NCBI GenBank assembly: GCA_937868765.1
Contig: CALMNL010000003.1
Location: forward strand, 558,001-622,000
Length of the DNA: 64,000 nucleotides
Direction of reading: 5' to 3'
From: an uncultured Desulfatitalea sp.
GTDB taxonomy: Bacteria > Desulfobacterota > Desulfobacteria > Desulfobacterales > Desulfosarcinaceae
The notes under the pieces: generated by a model
Database searches by the model: none
What the model was told of the DNA's origin: nothing
Seen by the model: only the letters and a program-made list of their open reading frames with translations
Shown: positions 46,039 through 55,462 of the stretch, piece after piece
Layout of the letters: each line of letters begins with the position of its first letter
How positions within the stretch are numbered: position 1 is the stretch's first letter
Program-made: the position numbers and the translations under genes

Positions 46039-46197
46039 GACAGCTCCTTTCATCAATGCACACCGAGTTGCTGAATTTGCGATCCCTTGCGACCCCAAAC
46101 CATCCTTTCGGCGCAAGTGTCGCCGGGGAAGACGATTGCATATACCTAAAAGTTTACAGCCCTTCGACCCCGCCGAGAATCTCCATCCATGGCCTTG

Positions 46198-46445
46198 GCC
46201 GCGGCAGAATCGCCCCGACTTCATCAAAGCTACCCCCTCACAAAGCCTGCTGCGAAGTATTCGCAGGGGCCGCCTGGGTGTTTTTTCGGAAGGAGCCCTC
46301 CAAATATGAGGTCATCAATGACCTGGATGGGGATTTGGTCTGTTTTTACCGGGTGCTTCAAAACCACTTGGAGGAATTTTTAAAACAGTTTAAATGGCTG
46401 CTGGCCTCGATGGAATGGATCAAAAAACCGATCAAAAGGCATTGA
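46198..46445 (+). pseudogene. Remnant of Dam-type (D12) adenine methylase
   Basis: The frame that ends at 46445 contains LPPHKACCEVFAGAAWVFFRKEPSKYEVINDLDGDLVCFYRVLQNHLEEFL, an unmistakable N-terminal part of a D12-class adenine methylase (motif I: V.PF.G.GA/AWVFF). It then runs into unrelated sequence and stops, before the catalytic DPPY. The 5' part is also broken (frame shift suspected around 46190-46240). So only about 60-80 codons of a ~280-codon gene survive. It lies 150 nt from tRNA-Arg, a common prophage integration target, and may be a leftover of a departed element. Confidence 0.72.
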
Positions 46446-46552
46446 AGACGCGGTTTCAAACCATCCGGCACATGGTTTCAAACCTCGCGGCGTTTTACAG
46501 TTTTACAGAACGGTTTTCCGAATTTTCTTACACAGAGTCTCACACAGAAGAG
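46446..46552. other. Short repeat-containing spacer beside tRNA-Arg
   Basis: Contains GGTTTCAAACC repeated within 36 nt (46452-46462 and 46480-46488 region, GTTTCAAACC) and TTTTACAG twice. No gene. May be further remnant sequence from the element that carried the methylase. Confidence 0.3.
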
Positions 46553-46586
46553 AAAGGGGCCACAGCCCATGAGCTGTAACCCCTTG
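46553..46586 (-). terminator. Terminator of tRNA-Arg
   Basis: On the minus strand AAGGGGTTACAGC pairs with GCTGTGGCCCCTTT (13 bp including two G-T pairs) and ends in TTTCTCTTC. It follows the tRNA 3' end by about 8 nt. Confidence 0.75.
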
Positions 46587-46593
46587 ATTTTTG

Positions 46594-46670
46594 TGGCGCG
46601 CCCGGCCTGATTCGAACAGGCGACCTACGGATTCGTAGTCCGGTGCTCTATCCAGCTGAGCTACGGGCGC
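46594..46670 (-). tRNA. tRNA-Arg (ACG)
   Basis: 77 nt including encoded CCA. Acceptor GCGCCCG pairs with CGGGCGC; D-arm TAGCTCAGCTGGATAGAGC; anticodon loop CTACGAA (anticodon ACG, read as ICG after TadA deamination); T-arm TCGCCTGTTCGAATCAGGC(C). The tRNA-deaminating TadA gene is encoded 160 nt away, divergently, a fitting if possibly chance neighbour. Confidence 0.96.
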
Positions 46671-46697
46671 GTGCAAAAGCGATTGAAACCGGGCACG

Positions 46698-46726
46698 TTC
46701 TTAAGCTATAGTCGCCGGGTTGTCAA
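46698..46726 (-). promoter_or_regulatory. Promoter of tRNA-Arg
   Basis: On the minus strand TTGACA (46726-46721) and TAAGAA (46703-46698) are separated by 17 nt, upstream of the tRNA start at 46670. Perfect -35, weak -10. Confidence 0.5.
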
Positions 46727-46828
46727 TGGTAAGTTCGCATCGGGGAGATGAATGTTTTCCTGGAAGCAATGGCAGCCGCACTGCTTCGGCCGGGCCCGCT
46801 AAGCCCTCATTTTTTTGCAGCCTGTATT

Positions 46829-48600
<1,772 letters not shown>

Positions 48601-48659
48601 TCGGCAGTTTGCTGCGTAACCATCATCCTGTTTTTCACTTTTCAATTCAGGATAATGTA

Positions 48660-48688
48660 TTGACTTTTGGTCCTGCATGAAATAAAAG
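48660..48688 (+). promoter_or_regulatory. Promoter of tRNA-Pro
   Basis: TTGACT (48660-48665), 17-nt spacer, TAAAAG (48683-48688), 13 nt before the tRNA. Confidence 0.5.
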
Positions 48689-48701
48689 CGGCGCTTTAAA
48701 A

Positions 48702-48778
48702 CGGGACATGGCTCAGTCTGGTAGAGCACAGCGTTCGGGACGCTGGGGTCGCAGGTTCAAATCCTGCTGTCCCGACCA
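48702..48778 (+). tRNA. tRNA-Pro (CGG)
   Basis: 77 nt including CCA. Acceptor CGGGACA pairs with TGTCCCG, with C at position 1 as usual for bacterial tRNA-Pro; D-arm GGCTCAGTCTGGTAGAGC; anticodon loop TTCGGGA (CGG); T-arm GCAGGTTCAAATCCTGC. Confidence 0.95.
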
Positions 48779-48783
48779 AAAAA

Positions 48784-48822
48784 ACAAAAGGGATTGCGGA
48801 TGGACGCGATCCCTTTTTTTGT
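48784..48822 (+). terminator. Terminator of tRNA-Pro
   Basis: AAAAGGGATTGCG pairs with CGCGATCCCTTTT (13 bp, one G-T) around GATGGA, followed by a T-run, 6 nt after the tRNA. Confidence 0.9.
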
Positions 48823-48976
48823 GGCCGAGAATGAAATGCCTGAGTTTTTCCCAATATATCGAAATATTAGGCAATTTTCCAGCAAAAGGCGGTTATGGCC
48901 AGATTTTCGAATCGCTGGCGATGCAACCTACGACAGTAAACCAATGATATTTTTCTATGGTAACGCACTTATTTTC

Positions 48977-49005
48977 TTGACAAAAAAGCGTCATGACATT
49001 AGATA
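48977..49005 (+). promoter_or_regulatory. Promoter of the IHF/HU-like gene
   Basis: TTGACA (48977-48982), 17-nt spacer, TAGATA (49000-49005); the coding start is 62 nt downstream. Confidence 0.5.
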
Positions 49006-49066
49006 TTTGAAATTGCTGATGATATTAGATGGAATTCTTCATACACTGTAAAGGAGCAGTTGGATC

Positions 49067-49348
49067 ATGACCCTGACCAAAGCCCAGATAGTCGATATTA
49101 TTCATGAAGAACTACCTTTCCCCAAGAATAAGAGTACGGAAGTAATTGAAGGTTTGATTGAAATCATCAAACGGACTTTGGAAAACGGCGAAGATGTACT
49201 TATCAGCGGTTTCGGCAAATTCTGCGTGAAAAACAAGAGGGAACGTCGTGGACGAAACCCAGCTACTGGTGACGATCTTATTTTATCCCAACGCAAGGTG
49301 GTGACGTTCAAGTGTTCGGGAAAATTGCGTGAAAAGATTAATGGATAA
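49067..49348 (+). CDS. ihfA: Integration host factor alpha-like DNA-binding protein
   Basis: 93-aa HU/IHF-family protein. MTLTKAQIVDIIHEEL, ISGFGKFCVKNKRERRGRNPATGDD and KVVTFKCSGKLREKIN fit the DNA-bending family; the R-G-R-N-P beta-arm proline is present. The LTKA start and RRGRNPATG region favour IhfA over HU, but the distinction is not certain without a tree. IHF bends DNA at sigma-54 promoters, several of which appear in this window. AAAGGAG precedes ATG. Confidence 0.85.
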   Translation: MTLTKAQIVDIIHEELPFPKNKSTEVIEGLIEIIKRTLENGEDVLISGFGKFCVKNKRERRGRNPATGDDLILSQRKVVTFKCSGKLREKING

Positions 49349-49846
49349 GGATTTATTCATCATAAATGGTGCACCTGCCGTAGGGTATGCGCTCGCTGAT
49401 ATCGCTGCAGGCATGTTGTGATTGCGTCTACGCATGCGTATTTGTATATTTTAACGATGCCAAATTTTTAAACTGGTTCGGGCGGAATCAAGCGTATGAA
49501 AAAGCTTGGAGGCCATAATCGCATAGGTCGCCCCCGCGCCAGCCGCACAAACCCGCTAAGGCTTGCAGGCAATGTCTCGCACGCCGATTGCGCAATGCAT
49601 CTGAGTACTTCTTGCAACGCGCTTTGCCTCTTCGATATGACGACCACATGGGAGCGCCGCCTCCTTAAGCATTAAGTCCCTGGGCTTTCGACCGATGATA
49701 TAAGAATCGATGAGTGGTTGATTCTCTCATCGTCCCTGGTTTGCGTGCCTGGGCAATAAAGAGGTTGAAGCGAATAATATTATTATAGTTTTAATGTGTT
49801 TCGCCGGTCCAGAGGGGCGCCGGCCGGTTAAATCGATTTTGAGATA
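49349..49846. other. Intergenic region, no gene seen
   Basis: 498 nt between the IHF gene and the HDOD gene. An inverted repeat CGATGAG (49708-49714) / CTCATCG (49726-49732) is present, and an AT-rich run (AATATTATTATAGTTTTAATG) near 49770-49795. No RNA gene, ORF with RBS, or promoter can be supported. Confidence 0.4.
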
Positions 49847-50725
49847 ATGGACATGGGAATGACTCCAGAGGAACGATTGGTAAAGGTGCAAATCAACATC
49901 GCCAGAATGGCGAGCCTTTCCACGACGGTTTCCAAGGTTCTGGATATTTGCAATAACCCGGCTTCTTCCCCCAATGATCTAAATCGTGTCATCTCTCTGG
50001 ATCCCGTACTTACCGGGCAAGTCATCAAACTTATCAATTCAGCCTATTATTCGCTCCCCAATCGTGTTACCTCTTTAACGAGGGCCATCATTATCCTGGG
50101 CGTAAACACAGTAAAGAATTTGGTCCTGGCCACCTCTGTATTGGCGTCCTTCAGGAAAAACCAGATACAGGGCAGCTTCTCGACTGATGCTTATTGGGCA
50201 CATTGCCTGGGTGTGGGAACCGTTTGCAAAGCCATTGCAAAGATGTGCCAGGTCCCGGCATTGGAGCAAGAGGAATACTTTGTGGCGGGATTGTTGCACG
50301 ATCTTGGCAAATTGCCGATGATCGCCTGTTTTGATGATTTGTACCAACAGGCGGTAAAGGCGGCGGATAATGAAAACATTCCCCTGATCCATGCCGAACG
50401 CAGATACTTCGGCTTCGATCATTGTCAGGTGGGCCGACTCATCTCCGCCAAATGGAAACTGGACCATAAAATGCGAGACGCCATCGCGTACCATCATGAA
50501 CCGTTATCCCAGAACAATGAGCCGAATAAACTGCTTCTCTATATGAGTTTGGCAAACCAGGTGAGCAATCAATTTCAGATTGGCGGGGCAGGGGACAAAT
50601 ATGCGGATGAACTCTTGATGATTTCCTTGTCAGAACGGATCGGCATCGCGCATAATACCTTGAAAACCATGAAGTCCATGATGTTGGAAGAGATCGAGAA
50701 AGCGAAGATTTTCCTTGGCAAGTAA
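49847..50725 (+). CDS. HDOD domain signalling protein
   Basis: A 292-aa protein that is almost entirely an HDOD domain: LSTTVSKVLDICNNPASSPNDLNRVISLDPVLTGQVIKLINSAYYSLP, ILGVNTVKNLVLATS, FVAGLLHDLGKLPMIACF (HD-like), FGFDHCQVGRLISAKWKL. Non-catalytic regulator, no zinc ribbon in contrast to the HDOD protein at 16.2 kb. It lies 16 nt before the MBL-fold gene, forming a likely two-gene unit. The start has only a weak RBS (GAGATA). Confidence 0.85.
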   Translation: MDMGMTPEERLVKVQINIARMASLSTTVSKVLDICNNPASSPNDLNRVISLDPVLTGQVIKLINSAYYSLPNRVTSLTRAIIILGVNTVKNLVLATSVLASFRKNQIQGSFSTDAYWAHCLGVGTVCKAIAKMCQVPALEQEEYFVAGLLHDLGKLPMIACFDDLYQQAVKAADNENIPLIHAERRYFGFDHCQVGRLISAKWKLDHKMRDAIAYHHEPLSQNNEPNKLLLYMSLANQVSNQFQIGGAGDKYADELLMISLSERIGIAHNTLKTMKSMMLEEIEKAKIFLGK

Positions 50726-50741
50726 ACCGCGACAACACGAC

Positions 50742-51659
50742 ATGCATTTAAAATTCTGGGGCGTCAGGGGCTCTATTCCCTGCCCGGGCCCCTCGACGGC
50801 GCGGTACGGTGGCAATACATCGTGCCTGGAATTGATGCTGGAGAGCTCCCACAGGCGAATCATCATAGATGCCGGTTCCGGGTTAAGAGAACTCGGCAAT
50901 CATCTGATGACACTGCCTGGCAATGAGAATGGCATCCAGGCGGAAATCTTCCTTACCCATACCCATTGGGATCATATAATGGGGTTTCCCTTTTTTACCC
51001 CCATTTACCACTCCGGTTCTCGATTCACGATCTACGGGCCGGTAACCTACGAGGATGAACCGCTGAGAGAGGTGTTGAGCGGACAATGGACCTACCGCTA
51101 TTTCCCAGTGCGCCACGAGGACATTTCGTCCCAAATAAACTACGTACATCTCAAAGAAGGACAGTATGATTTGGGGCAGGGGCTGCAGTTGCGCACCAAG
51201 TATCTCAATCACCCGCTGCTATGCCTTGGCTACCGTTTCGAGTTCATGAACAAAGTGCTATGTACGGCATTCGACACCGAACCGTTCACCAACGTATTTG
51301 CATGCGATCCATCCGATCCAGGTTATGACCCCGTGGTTATTGCCCAAGGGGAACAGGCGGCAGCCGAGGAGAATGAGCGCATGGAAAAGTTCTTCGAGGG
51401 CGCCGATTTGTTGATCTATGACACCCAATATACAGATGATGAATACCGCCAGAGCCACGTGGGATGGGGGCATTCGCCCATAGAACACGCCATTGCCGTG
51501 GCCCGGCGCAACAACATTAAGCGCTTGGCTCTATTTCATCACGATATCCAGCGTACCGACGTGCAACTGGATGCACTCGCACACCAGCACTCCCTCAATC
51601 CAGCTGGCGATGCCCCCGATGTTTTCTTTGCCAAGGAAGGCATGGAGATCTTCCTTTAA
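50742..51659 (+). CDS. Metallo-beta-lactamase fold hydrolase
   Basis: 305 aa from ATG 50742. FWGVRGSIPCPGPSTARYGGNTSC is the start of a well-defined MBL-fold subfamily; metal motifs are IIIDAGSG, H-T-H-W-D-H near residue 75, a His in LNHPLLCLGYR near 160, an Asp in CTAFDTE and a His in LALFHHD near 265. A metal-dependent phosphodiesterase/hydrolase of the cyclic-nucleotide-PDE-like branch is likely; substrate unknown. Context with HDOD, PilZ and receiver genes suggests a role in nucleotide signalling. Confidence 0.85.
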   Translation: MHLKFWGVRGSIPCPGPSTARYGGNTSCLELMLESSHRRIIIDAGSGLRELGNHLMTLPGNENGIQAEIFLTHTHWDHIMGFPFFTPIYHSGSRFTIYGPVTYEDEPLREVLSGQWTYRYFPVRHEDISSQINYVHLKEGQYDLGQGLQLRTKYLNHPLLCLGYRFEFMNKVLCTAFDTEPFTNVFACDPSDPGYDPVVIAQGEQAAAEENERMEKFFEGADLLIYDTQYTDDEYRQSHVGWGHSPIEHAIAVARRNNIKRLALFHHDIQRTDVQLDALAHQHSLNPAGDAPDVFFAKEGMEIFL

Positions 51660-51973
51660 AAGCCCGGAGGAAAACTGTTTCCCGTCCTGGATGCGGCAGA
51701 TTTTTCCCGCTAGGGGTAAGAGTTGCTCGAACGCCTTTCGCCAGCCATACCGATTGAATTTCGCCTCAGGCCCTTTATGGGAATCCTTTGGTCGCGATGC
51801 TTTGTCATCTTTTTTTAATGCAATATTATTAAAAAGATAATTGGATGTCGGCCGTCCACGCGGAAACACGGAATGGCGCAAAATCAAAAAACTATTGAAA
51901 TAAATTTTTAGCACGATAGTTGCATGGGGTAGGGGAAACCGATCATGAACCCGCCCAAATTGGAGGCGATCCG
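51660..51973. other. Intergenic region upstream of small gene
   Basis: 314 nt. AT-rich at 51820-51910; the only notable element is the sigma-54-like site at 51909-51925, annotated separately. No terminator with a clean T-run after the MBL gene was found. Confidence 0.4.
51909..51925 (+). promoter_or_regulatory. Near-consensus sigma-54 promoter
   Basis: T-A-G-C-A-C-G-ATAG-T-T-G-C-A matches TGGCACG-N4-TTGCA except that the first G of the -24 GG is A. It ends 49 nt before ATG 51974. The NtrC-type activator at 53.7-55 kb could be its partner. Confidence 0.5.
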
Positions 51974-52423
51974 ATGAAAATAACTCCTATAGATCAAGTG
52001 CAAAAGGCTGGATCTGCGTCAGCTGTAAAACCGAATAACGAACAAAATGCCGCTCGCTTTGCCGACATTCTCTCAAAAGCCTCTCAAATAAATGTGGCCC
52101 AACAGATTGCCCCACCCCCAACGCTTCAACCGGTTCTGCGGCCGTCAGCCTTGGTGTCCCAATCAGAAGTTTATCGATCTACCGAAAGAGTGCTCGACGC
52201 CATGGACGACTACCAGCGCTTGCTGGGAGACCAGAAAGCCAATTTGCGGCAGATCGAACCTGCGGTTGCTCAGCTAAAGAAAGAGATCGCTTCACTGGGA
52301 ACGATGCTGCAGGGCACGGAGGAAAAACATCCCGTATCCCAGGTGGCCCGTGAGACCATGATCCTTGCAAACAAGGAAATTACACGATTTGAAGGCGGGG
52401 AATATATAGGCGGCGATTGCTGA
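51974..52423 (+). CDS. Small helical hypothetical protein
   Basis: 149 aa from ATG 51974 with GGAGGC 8-9 nt upstream. The N-terminal ~60 residues are Asn/Gln/Pro-rich and probably disordered (MKITPIDQVQKAGSASAVKP...), followed by a helical region (~75-140: STERVLDAMDDYQRLLGDQKANLRQIEPAVAQLKKEIASLG). Layout recalls flagellar/secretion-associated small proteins with a disordered N-terminus, but no family is recognised. The sigma-54-like promoter upstream supports expression from this gene. Confidence 0.65.
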   Translation: MKITPIDQVQKAGSASAVKPNNEQNAARFADILSKASQINVAQQIAPPPTLQPVLRPSALVSQSEVYRSTERVLDAMDDYQRLLGDQKANLRQIEPAVAQLKKEIASLGTMLQGTEEKHPVSQVARETMILANKEITRFEGGEYIGGDC

Positions 52424-52439
52424 AATCCTGTCAATCTTT

Positions 52440-53153
52440 TTAATAATCATCCTTAAGCCGGTTCTGCAGGAACTCGCGCTGAAAGCCATATATCAGCTGT
52501 ACCAGCCGCTTTCTTGCTTCGGCATCGAATTGGGTAAACTCGAAAGCGACTCCGAAATGTTTTTGTCGGGTCCTTCCCCCGATCCGTCGCACTACGACAC
52601 GGCCTATTGAAATCATGTGATATTCCCCCTCCACGGTGAATACCAGCGATAAATTCTCGATTATCTGATCCTTGAAGAGAAAGGCTTTGGCTGAGTTTGG
52701 GCAGTGGCAAAAAATGCCCCCCAGACTGATGTTATCCATCGCCATTTTGAATTCGGTTTCGTTTATCAGCGCTGTGGCATATGCATTGGGGGGCGTTTTG
52801 ATTCTGAAGTCATTCCGCAGTTGGTATCGCCTGATAGTCTGCGGACACGGCAGCCAGCCTTCATTGTAACTTTCTTCAAAAGTTACCTCGAACCGATGGG
52901 GAAGACGGTCCTGACTAAAAAATTCAAAACGCAGGATTGCCTGTGGCAGTTGCTTTAAGGCGGTCCACAGGCCTTCGGGAGGATCAATCTGAAAGCGCGC
53001 CTTGTCGGTATTCTCGAAGTCTACGCCGCGGACCAGGGTAAGCCGTTCAAAGTCCCCGCCGTAAATCGAAACTTTGACCAGGGTTTTTCCCTTGATCAGA
53101 TCCTTTAGGAGATCGAATATCTTGGTGTCGCTGAGTGTTTCAAATTCGGACAT
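52440..53153 (-). CDS. PilZ domain protein (c-di-GMP effector)
   Basis: A 237-aa protein. The C-terminal PilZ domain (~115-225) has the basic entry motif R-R-Y-Q-L-R-N-D-F-R and D-N-I-S-L-G-G-I (D/NxSxxG), the c-di-GMP-binding pair. The N-terminal ~110 residues form a YcgR-like beta domain (TLVRGVDFENTDKARFQ, LRFEFFSQDRLPHRFEV). It probably binds c-di-GMP and acts on motility or surface functions. It ends 16 nt from the convergent small gene; the receiver gene is 49 nt upstream, same strand. Confidence 0.87.
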   Translation of the reverse strand: MSEFETLSDTKIFDLLKDLIKGKTLVKVSIYGGDFERLTLVRGVDFENTDKARFQIDPPEGLWTALKQLPQAILRFEFFSQDRLPHRFEVTFEESYNEGWLPCPQTIRRYQLRNDFRIKTPPNAYATALINETEFKMAMDNISLGGIFCHCPNSAKAFLFKDQIIENLSLVFTVEGEYHMISIGRVVVRRIGGRTRQKHFGVAFEFTQFDAEARKRLVQLIYGFQREFLQNRLKDDY

Positions 53154-53202
53154 GCATCATCCAGTAATCCGTTTCTGCCGGCTTTTGGGGACGGACATCC
53201 GT

Positions 53203-53652
53203 TCAGATACCAGAAACATTTCTGGCAAAATCCGGATCCTGGAACAAGCGCTTGGCGAACTTGAGATATTTTTCGGCAATAGCCCGCACGGCAAGCTGCA
53301 GTGCATATGGTTTGATCGGCTTTTCTAAAAGATGATTGACGTCCGAGGCAATGCACATATTGACGATATCGTCGCTGGCATTGCCGGTAATGATGATGGC
53401 GTCCGAATGAGCCGTTGGAAATCTTGCCTCGACTGCATCCAGAAAGTAAAACCCGCTAACGCCGCCGAGAAATACATCGACGATGAAAATGGCGACACCA
53501 ATGTCGCGTCCCATGCAATATTTCATGGCCTCTTCCGAATCGGAAAAGGATTTAACCTCCCCCCAAGTATAAAAACGTTTCACAATAGTAGTAATAAGAT
53601 CACATACGGTGGGGTCGTCGTCCACTACGATTACGTCCAAACCCTCAGACAT
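53203..53652 (-). CDS. Single-domain response regulator receiver
   Basis: 149 aa. A receiver with VIVVDDDPTVCDLI (acidic pair), phospho-acceptor in F-I-V-D-V-F-L-G-G, T in IIITGNAS and Lys in L-L-E-K-P-I-K-P. No output domain: a CheY-like or phosphorelay protein. The last ~20 residues are a short helical tail. It sits 36 nt after the NtrC-type regulator gene, same strand, likely one operon with it and the PilZ gene. Confidence 0.87.
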   Translation of the reverse strand: MSEGLDVIVVDDDPTVCDLITTIVKRFYTWGEVKSFSDSEEAMKYCMGRDIGVAIFIVDVFLGGVSGFYFLDAVEARFPTAHSDAIIITGNASDDIVNMCIASDVNHLLEKPIKPYALQLAVRAIAEKYLKFAKRLFQDPDFARNVSGI

Positions 53653-53688
53653 GGCGATCTCCTTCCGGTATAAATGCTATCCAAAAAA

Positions 53689-55053
53689 TCAATTTTGCTC
53701 GACCTCTTCGGAAATCCTGTACTTCTCCATCTTTCTGTAGACCGTGGTCAAATTAATGCCAAGCAATTTGGCCGCTTCGGCCTTGTTGCCTTTGGTAAAC
53801 CTCAACGCGCGCCTTATCAGTATCTTTTCGTTATCCATAAGGTTGAAATTGTCTTCTCCAATGGGATTCTGCTGTTGCATCGAACGCAATTCGGGCGGAA
53901 GATCTTCGGCATGGATGGCATCATCGATGCCGAGCGCAAAAGCACGCTCGATAACATTTTCCAGTTGGCGGACATTTCCGGGCCATTCATATTTCATCAG
54001 CAGATCCAGCGCCTCCGGCATAATTCGCGTCACCACCCGATGGCTGTCCTGGCTGAATTTCTTGATGAAATGATTTACCAGGTGTGGGATATCCTCTTTA
54101 ATCTCCCTCAAGGAAGGCATATGCAAGGAAATGACGTTCAGTCGGTAATAGAGATCTTCCCGGAATGTTTTGTTTCGAATCGCCTCTTCGAGGTTTTTAT
54201 TGGTGGCCGCGATGACCCTTACGTCAACTTCCGTTTCGCGCGGATCCCCCACCGGGCGTATCTTGCGCTCCTGCAGCGCACGCAATAGCTTGACCTGCAA
54301 TGCCGGCTGTACTTCGGCAATTTCGTCAAGGAAGATGGTGCCGCCATTGGCTGCCTTGAAGAGGCCCATGGTATCTTTGACGGCGCCGGTAAAAGCACCT
54401 TTGACATGTCCAAATAGTTCGCTTTCGAGCAATCCTTCGGCGATGGCACCGCAGTTTACGGGAATAAACGGCCGGTTCTTGCGAACGCTGTTTTGGTGAA
54501 TGACATTAGCCACCAGTTCCTTGCCGGTGCCGCTTTCACCACGGATCAGAATGGTCGGGCTTCCGCTGCTGATGCGGTCGATGACCTCGTAGATCTGCTG
54601 CATCTTGGGGCTTTTGCCCACAAGTTGATCGTAGTTGTATCGATCCTTCAAGCGGCGCTTGAAGAGAAAGTTTTCCAACTGGAGATTCTTTTTTTCAATG
54701 ATGCGATCGATGAGGATCTTAAGGCGCTCGAAATTGATCGGCTTTTGCAGATAGTCGTAGCTTCCGCGTTTGAGCGCCTCGATGGCGGATTCGATCGTAC
54801 CGTAACCGGTGACGATGATGACCTCTGTGGCGGGGCTTGCTTCCTTTACCGACTTGAGCAGGTCCAGGCCGCTGATTTCAGGCATGATCAGATCGGTAAA
54901 GATCGCCGCATATTCCTTTTGTTTAATCTTTTCAAGGGCCAACAGACCATTGTGGACCGCATCGACGGAATATCCGTTGCGGGTGAGGTAGGTCGTGACG
55001 ACGTTCAATATCTGCTGGTCGTCATCGACGAAAAGAATCGGAAATGAGTCCAT
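53689..55053 (-). CDS. NtrC-family sigma-54 response regulator
   Basis: A 454-aa activator: receiver (1-120, phospho-Asp in AAIFTDLIMPEISG, Lys in YLQKPINFERL), AAA+ domain with Walker A G-E-S-G-T-G-K-E, the sigma-54 contact motif G-A-F-T-G-A, Walker B GGTIFLDEI and R-fingers, and a Fis-type HTH (AKLLGINLTTVYRKMEKYRI) at the end. It activates sigma-54 RNA polymerase. The divergent kinase-like gene at 55.46 kb carries a good sigma-54-like promoter, a plausible target. Confidence 0.93.
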   Translation of the reverse strand: MDSFPILFVDDDQQILNVVTTYLTRNGYSVDAVHNGLLALEKIKQKEYAAIFTDLIMPEISGLDLLKSVKEASPATEVIIVTGYGTIESAIEALKRGSYDYLQKPINFERLKILIDRIIEKKNLQLENFLFKRRLKDRYNYDQLVGKSPKMQQIYEVIDRISSGSPTILIRGESGTGKELVANVIHQNSVRKNRPFIPVNCGAIAEGLLESELFGHVKGAFTGAVKDTMGLFKAANGGTIFLDEIAEVQPALQVKLLRALQERKIRPVGDPRETEVDVRVIAATNKNLEEAIRNKTFREDLYYRLNVISLHMPSLREIKEDIPHLVNHFIKKFSQDSHRVVTRIMPEALDLLMKYEWPGNVRQLENVIERAFALGIDDAIHAEDLPPELRSMQQQNPIGEDNFNLMDNEKILIRRALRFTKGNKAEAAKLLGINLTTVYRKMEKYRISEEVEQN

Positions 55054-55389
55054 GGTTCTTTAGTGCAATGTTTGAACAGCCTGTGGGCTGTTTGATTTAA
55101 ATACCGAATATGCTCGCAATGGGCCGACGCACCGGATTGGTCCACCCCTGATTGTCCCCCTCGTGGGCGTCGCACATTCGCGATCAGGGAGAGTATACCG
55201 TATTGTAACAAAATTTATGCCATCGGATCGTTTTGGTGTCAAGGACTTGAAATGCCGGCGTATGCTAATGCGCGAAAAGGACAAGGGCAATGGCTGTGTC
55301 CGTCAATTCCTTGACCGGGAAAGGGATGAAAACTGCTTCGCGGATGGTCCTGTGAATGATATCGCTGAAATAACATGAAGATATGGTGC

Positions 55390-55405
55390 TGGTATAGTAG
55401 TTGCT
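55390..55405 (+). promoter_or_regulatory. Candidate sigma-54 promoter of kinase-like gene
   Basis: T-G-G-T-A-T-AGTAG-T-T-G-C-T: GG at 55391-55392 and GC at 55403-55404, exactly 10 nt apart, TTGCT at -12. Two changes in the -24 half. The start of the kinase-like gene is 58 nt downstream. Confidence 0.5.
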
Positions 55406-55462
55406 TGATTCCTTTGCAGCCACTGATGAGAAGCAATCCGGATTGGGAAGGAACAGATTTCG

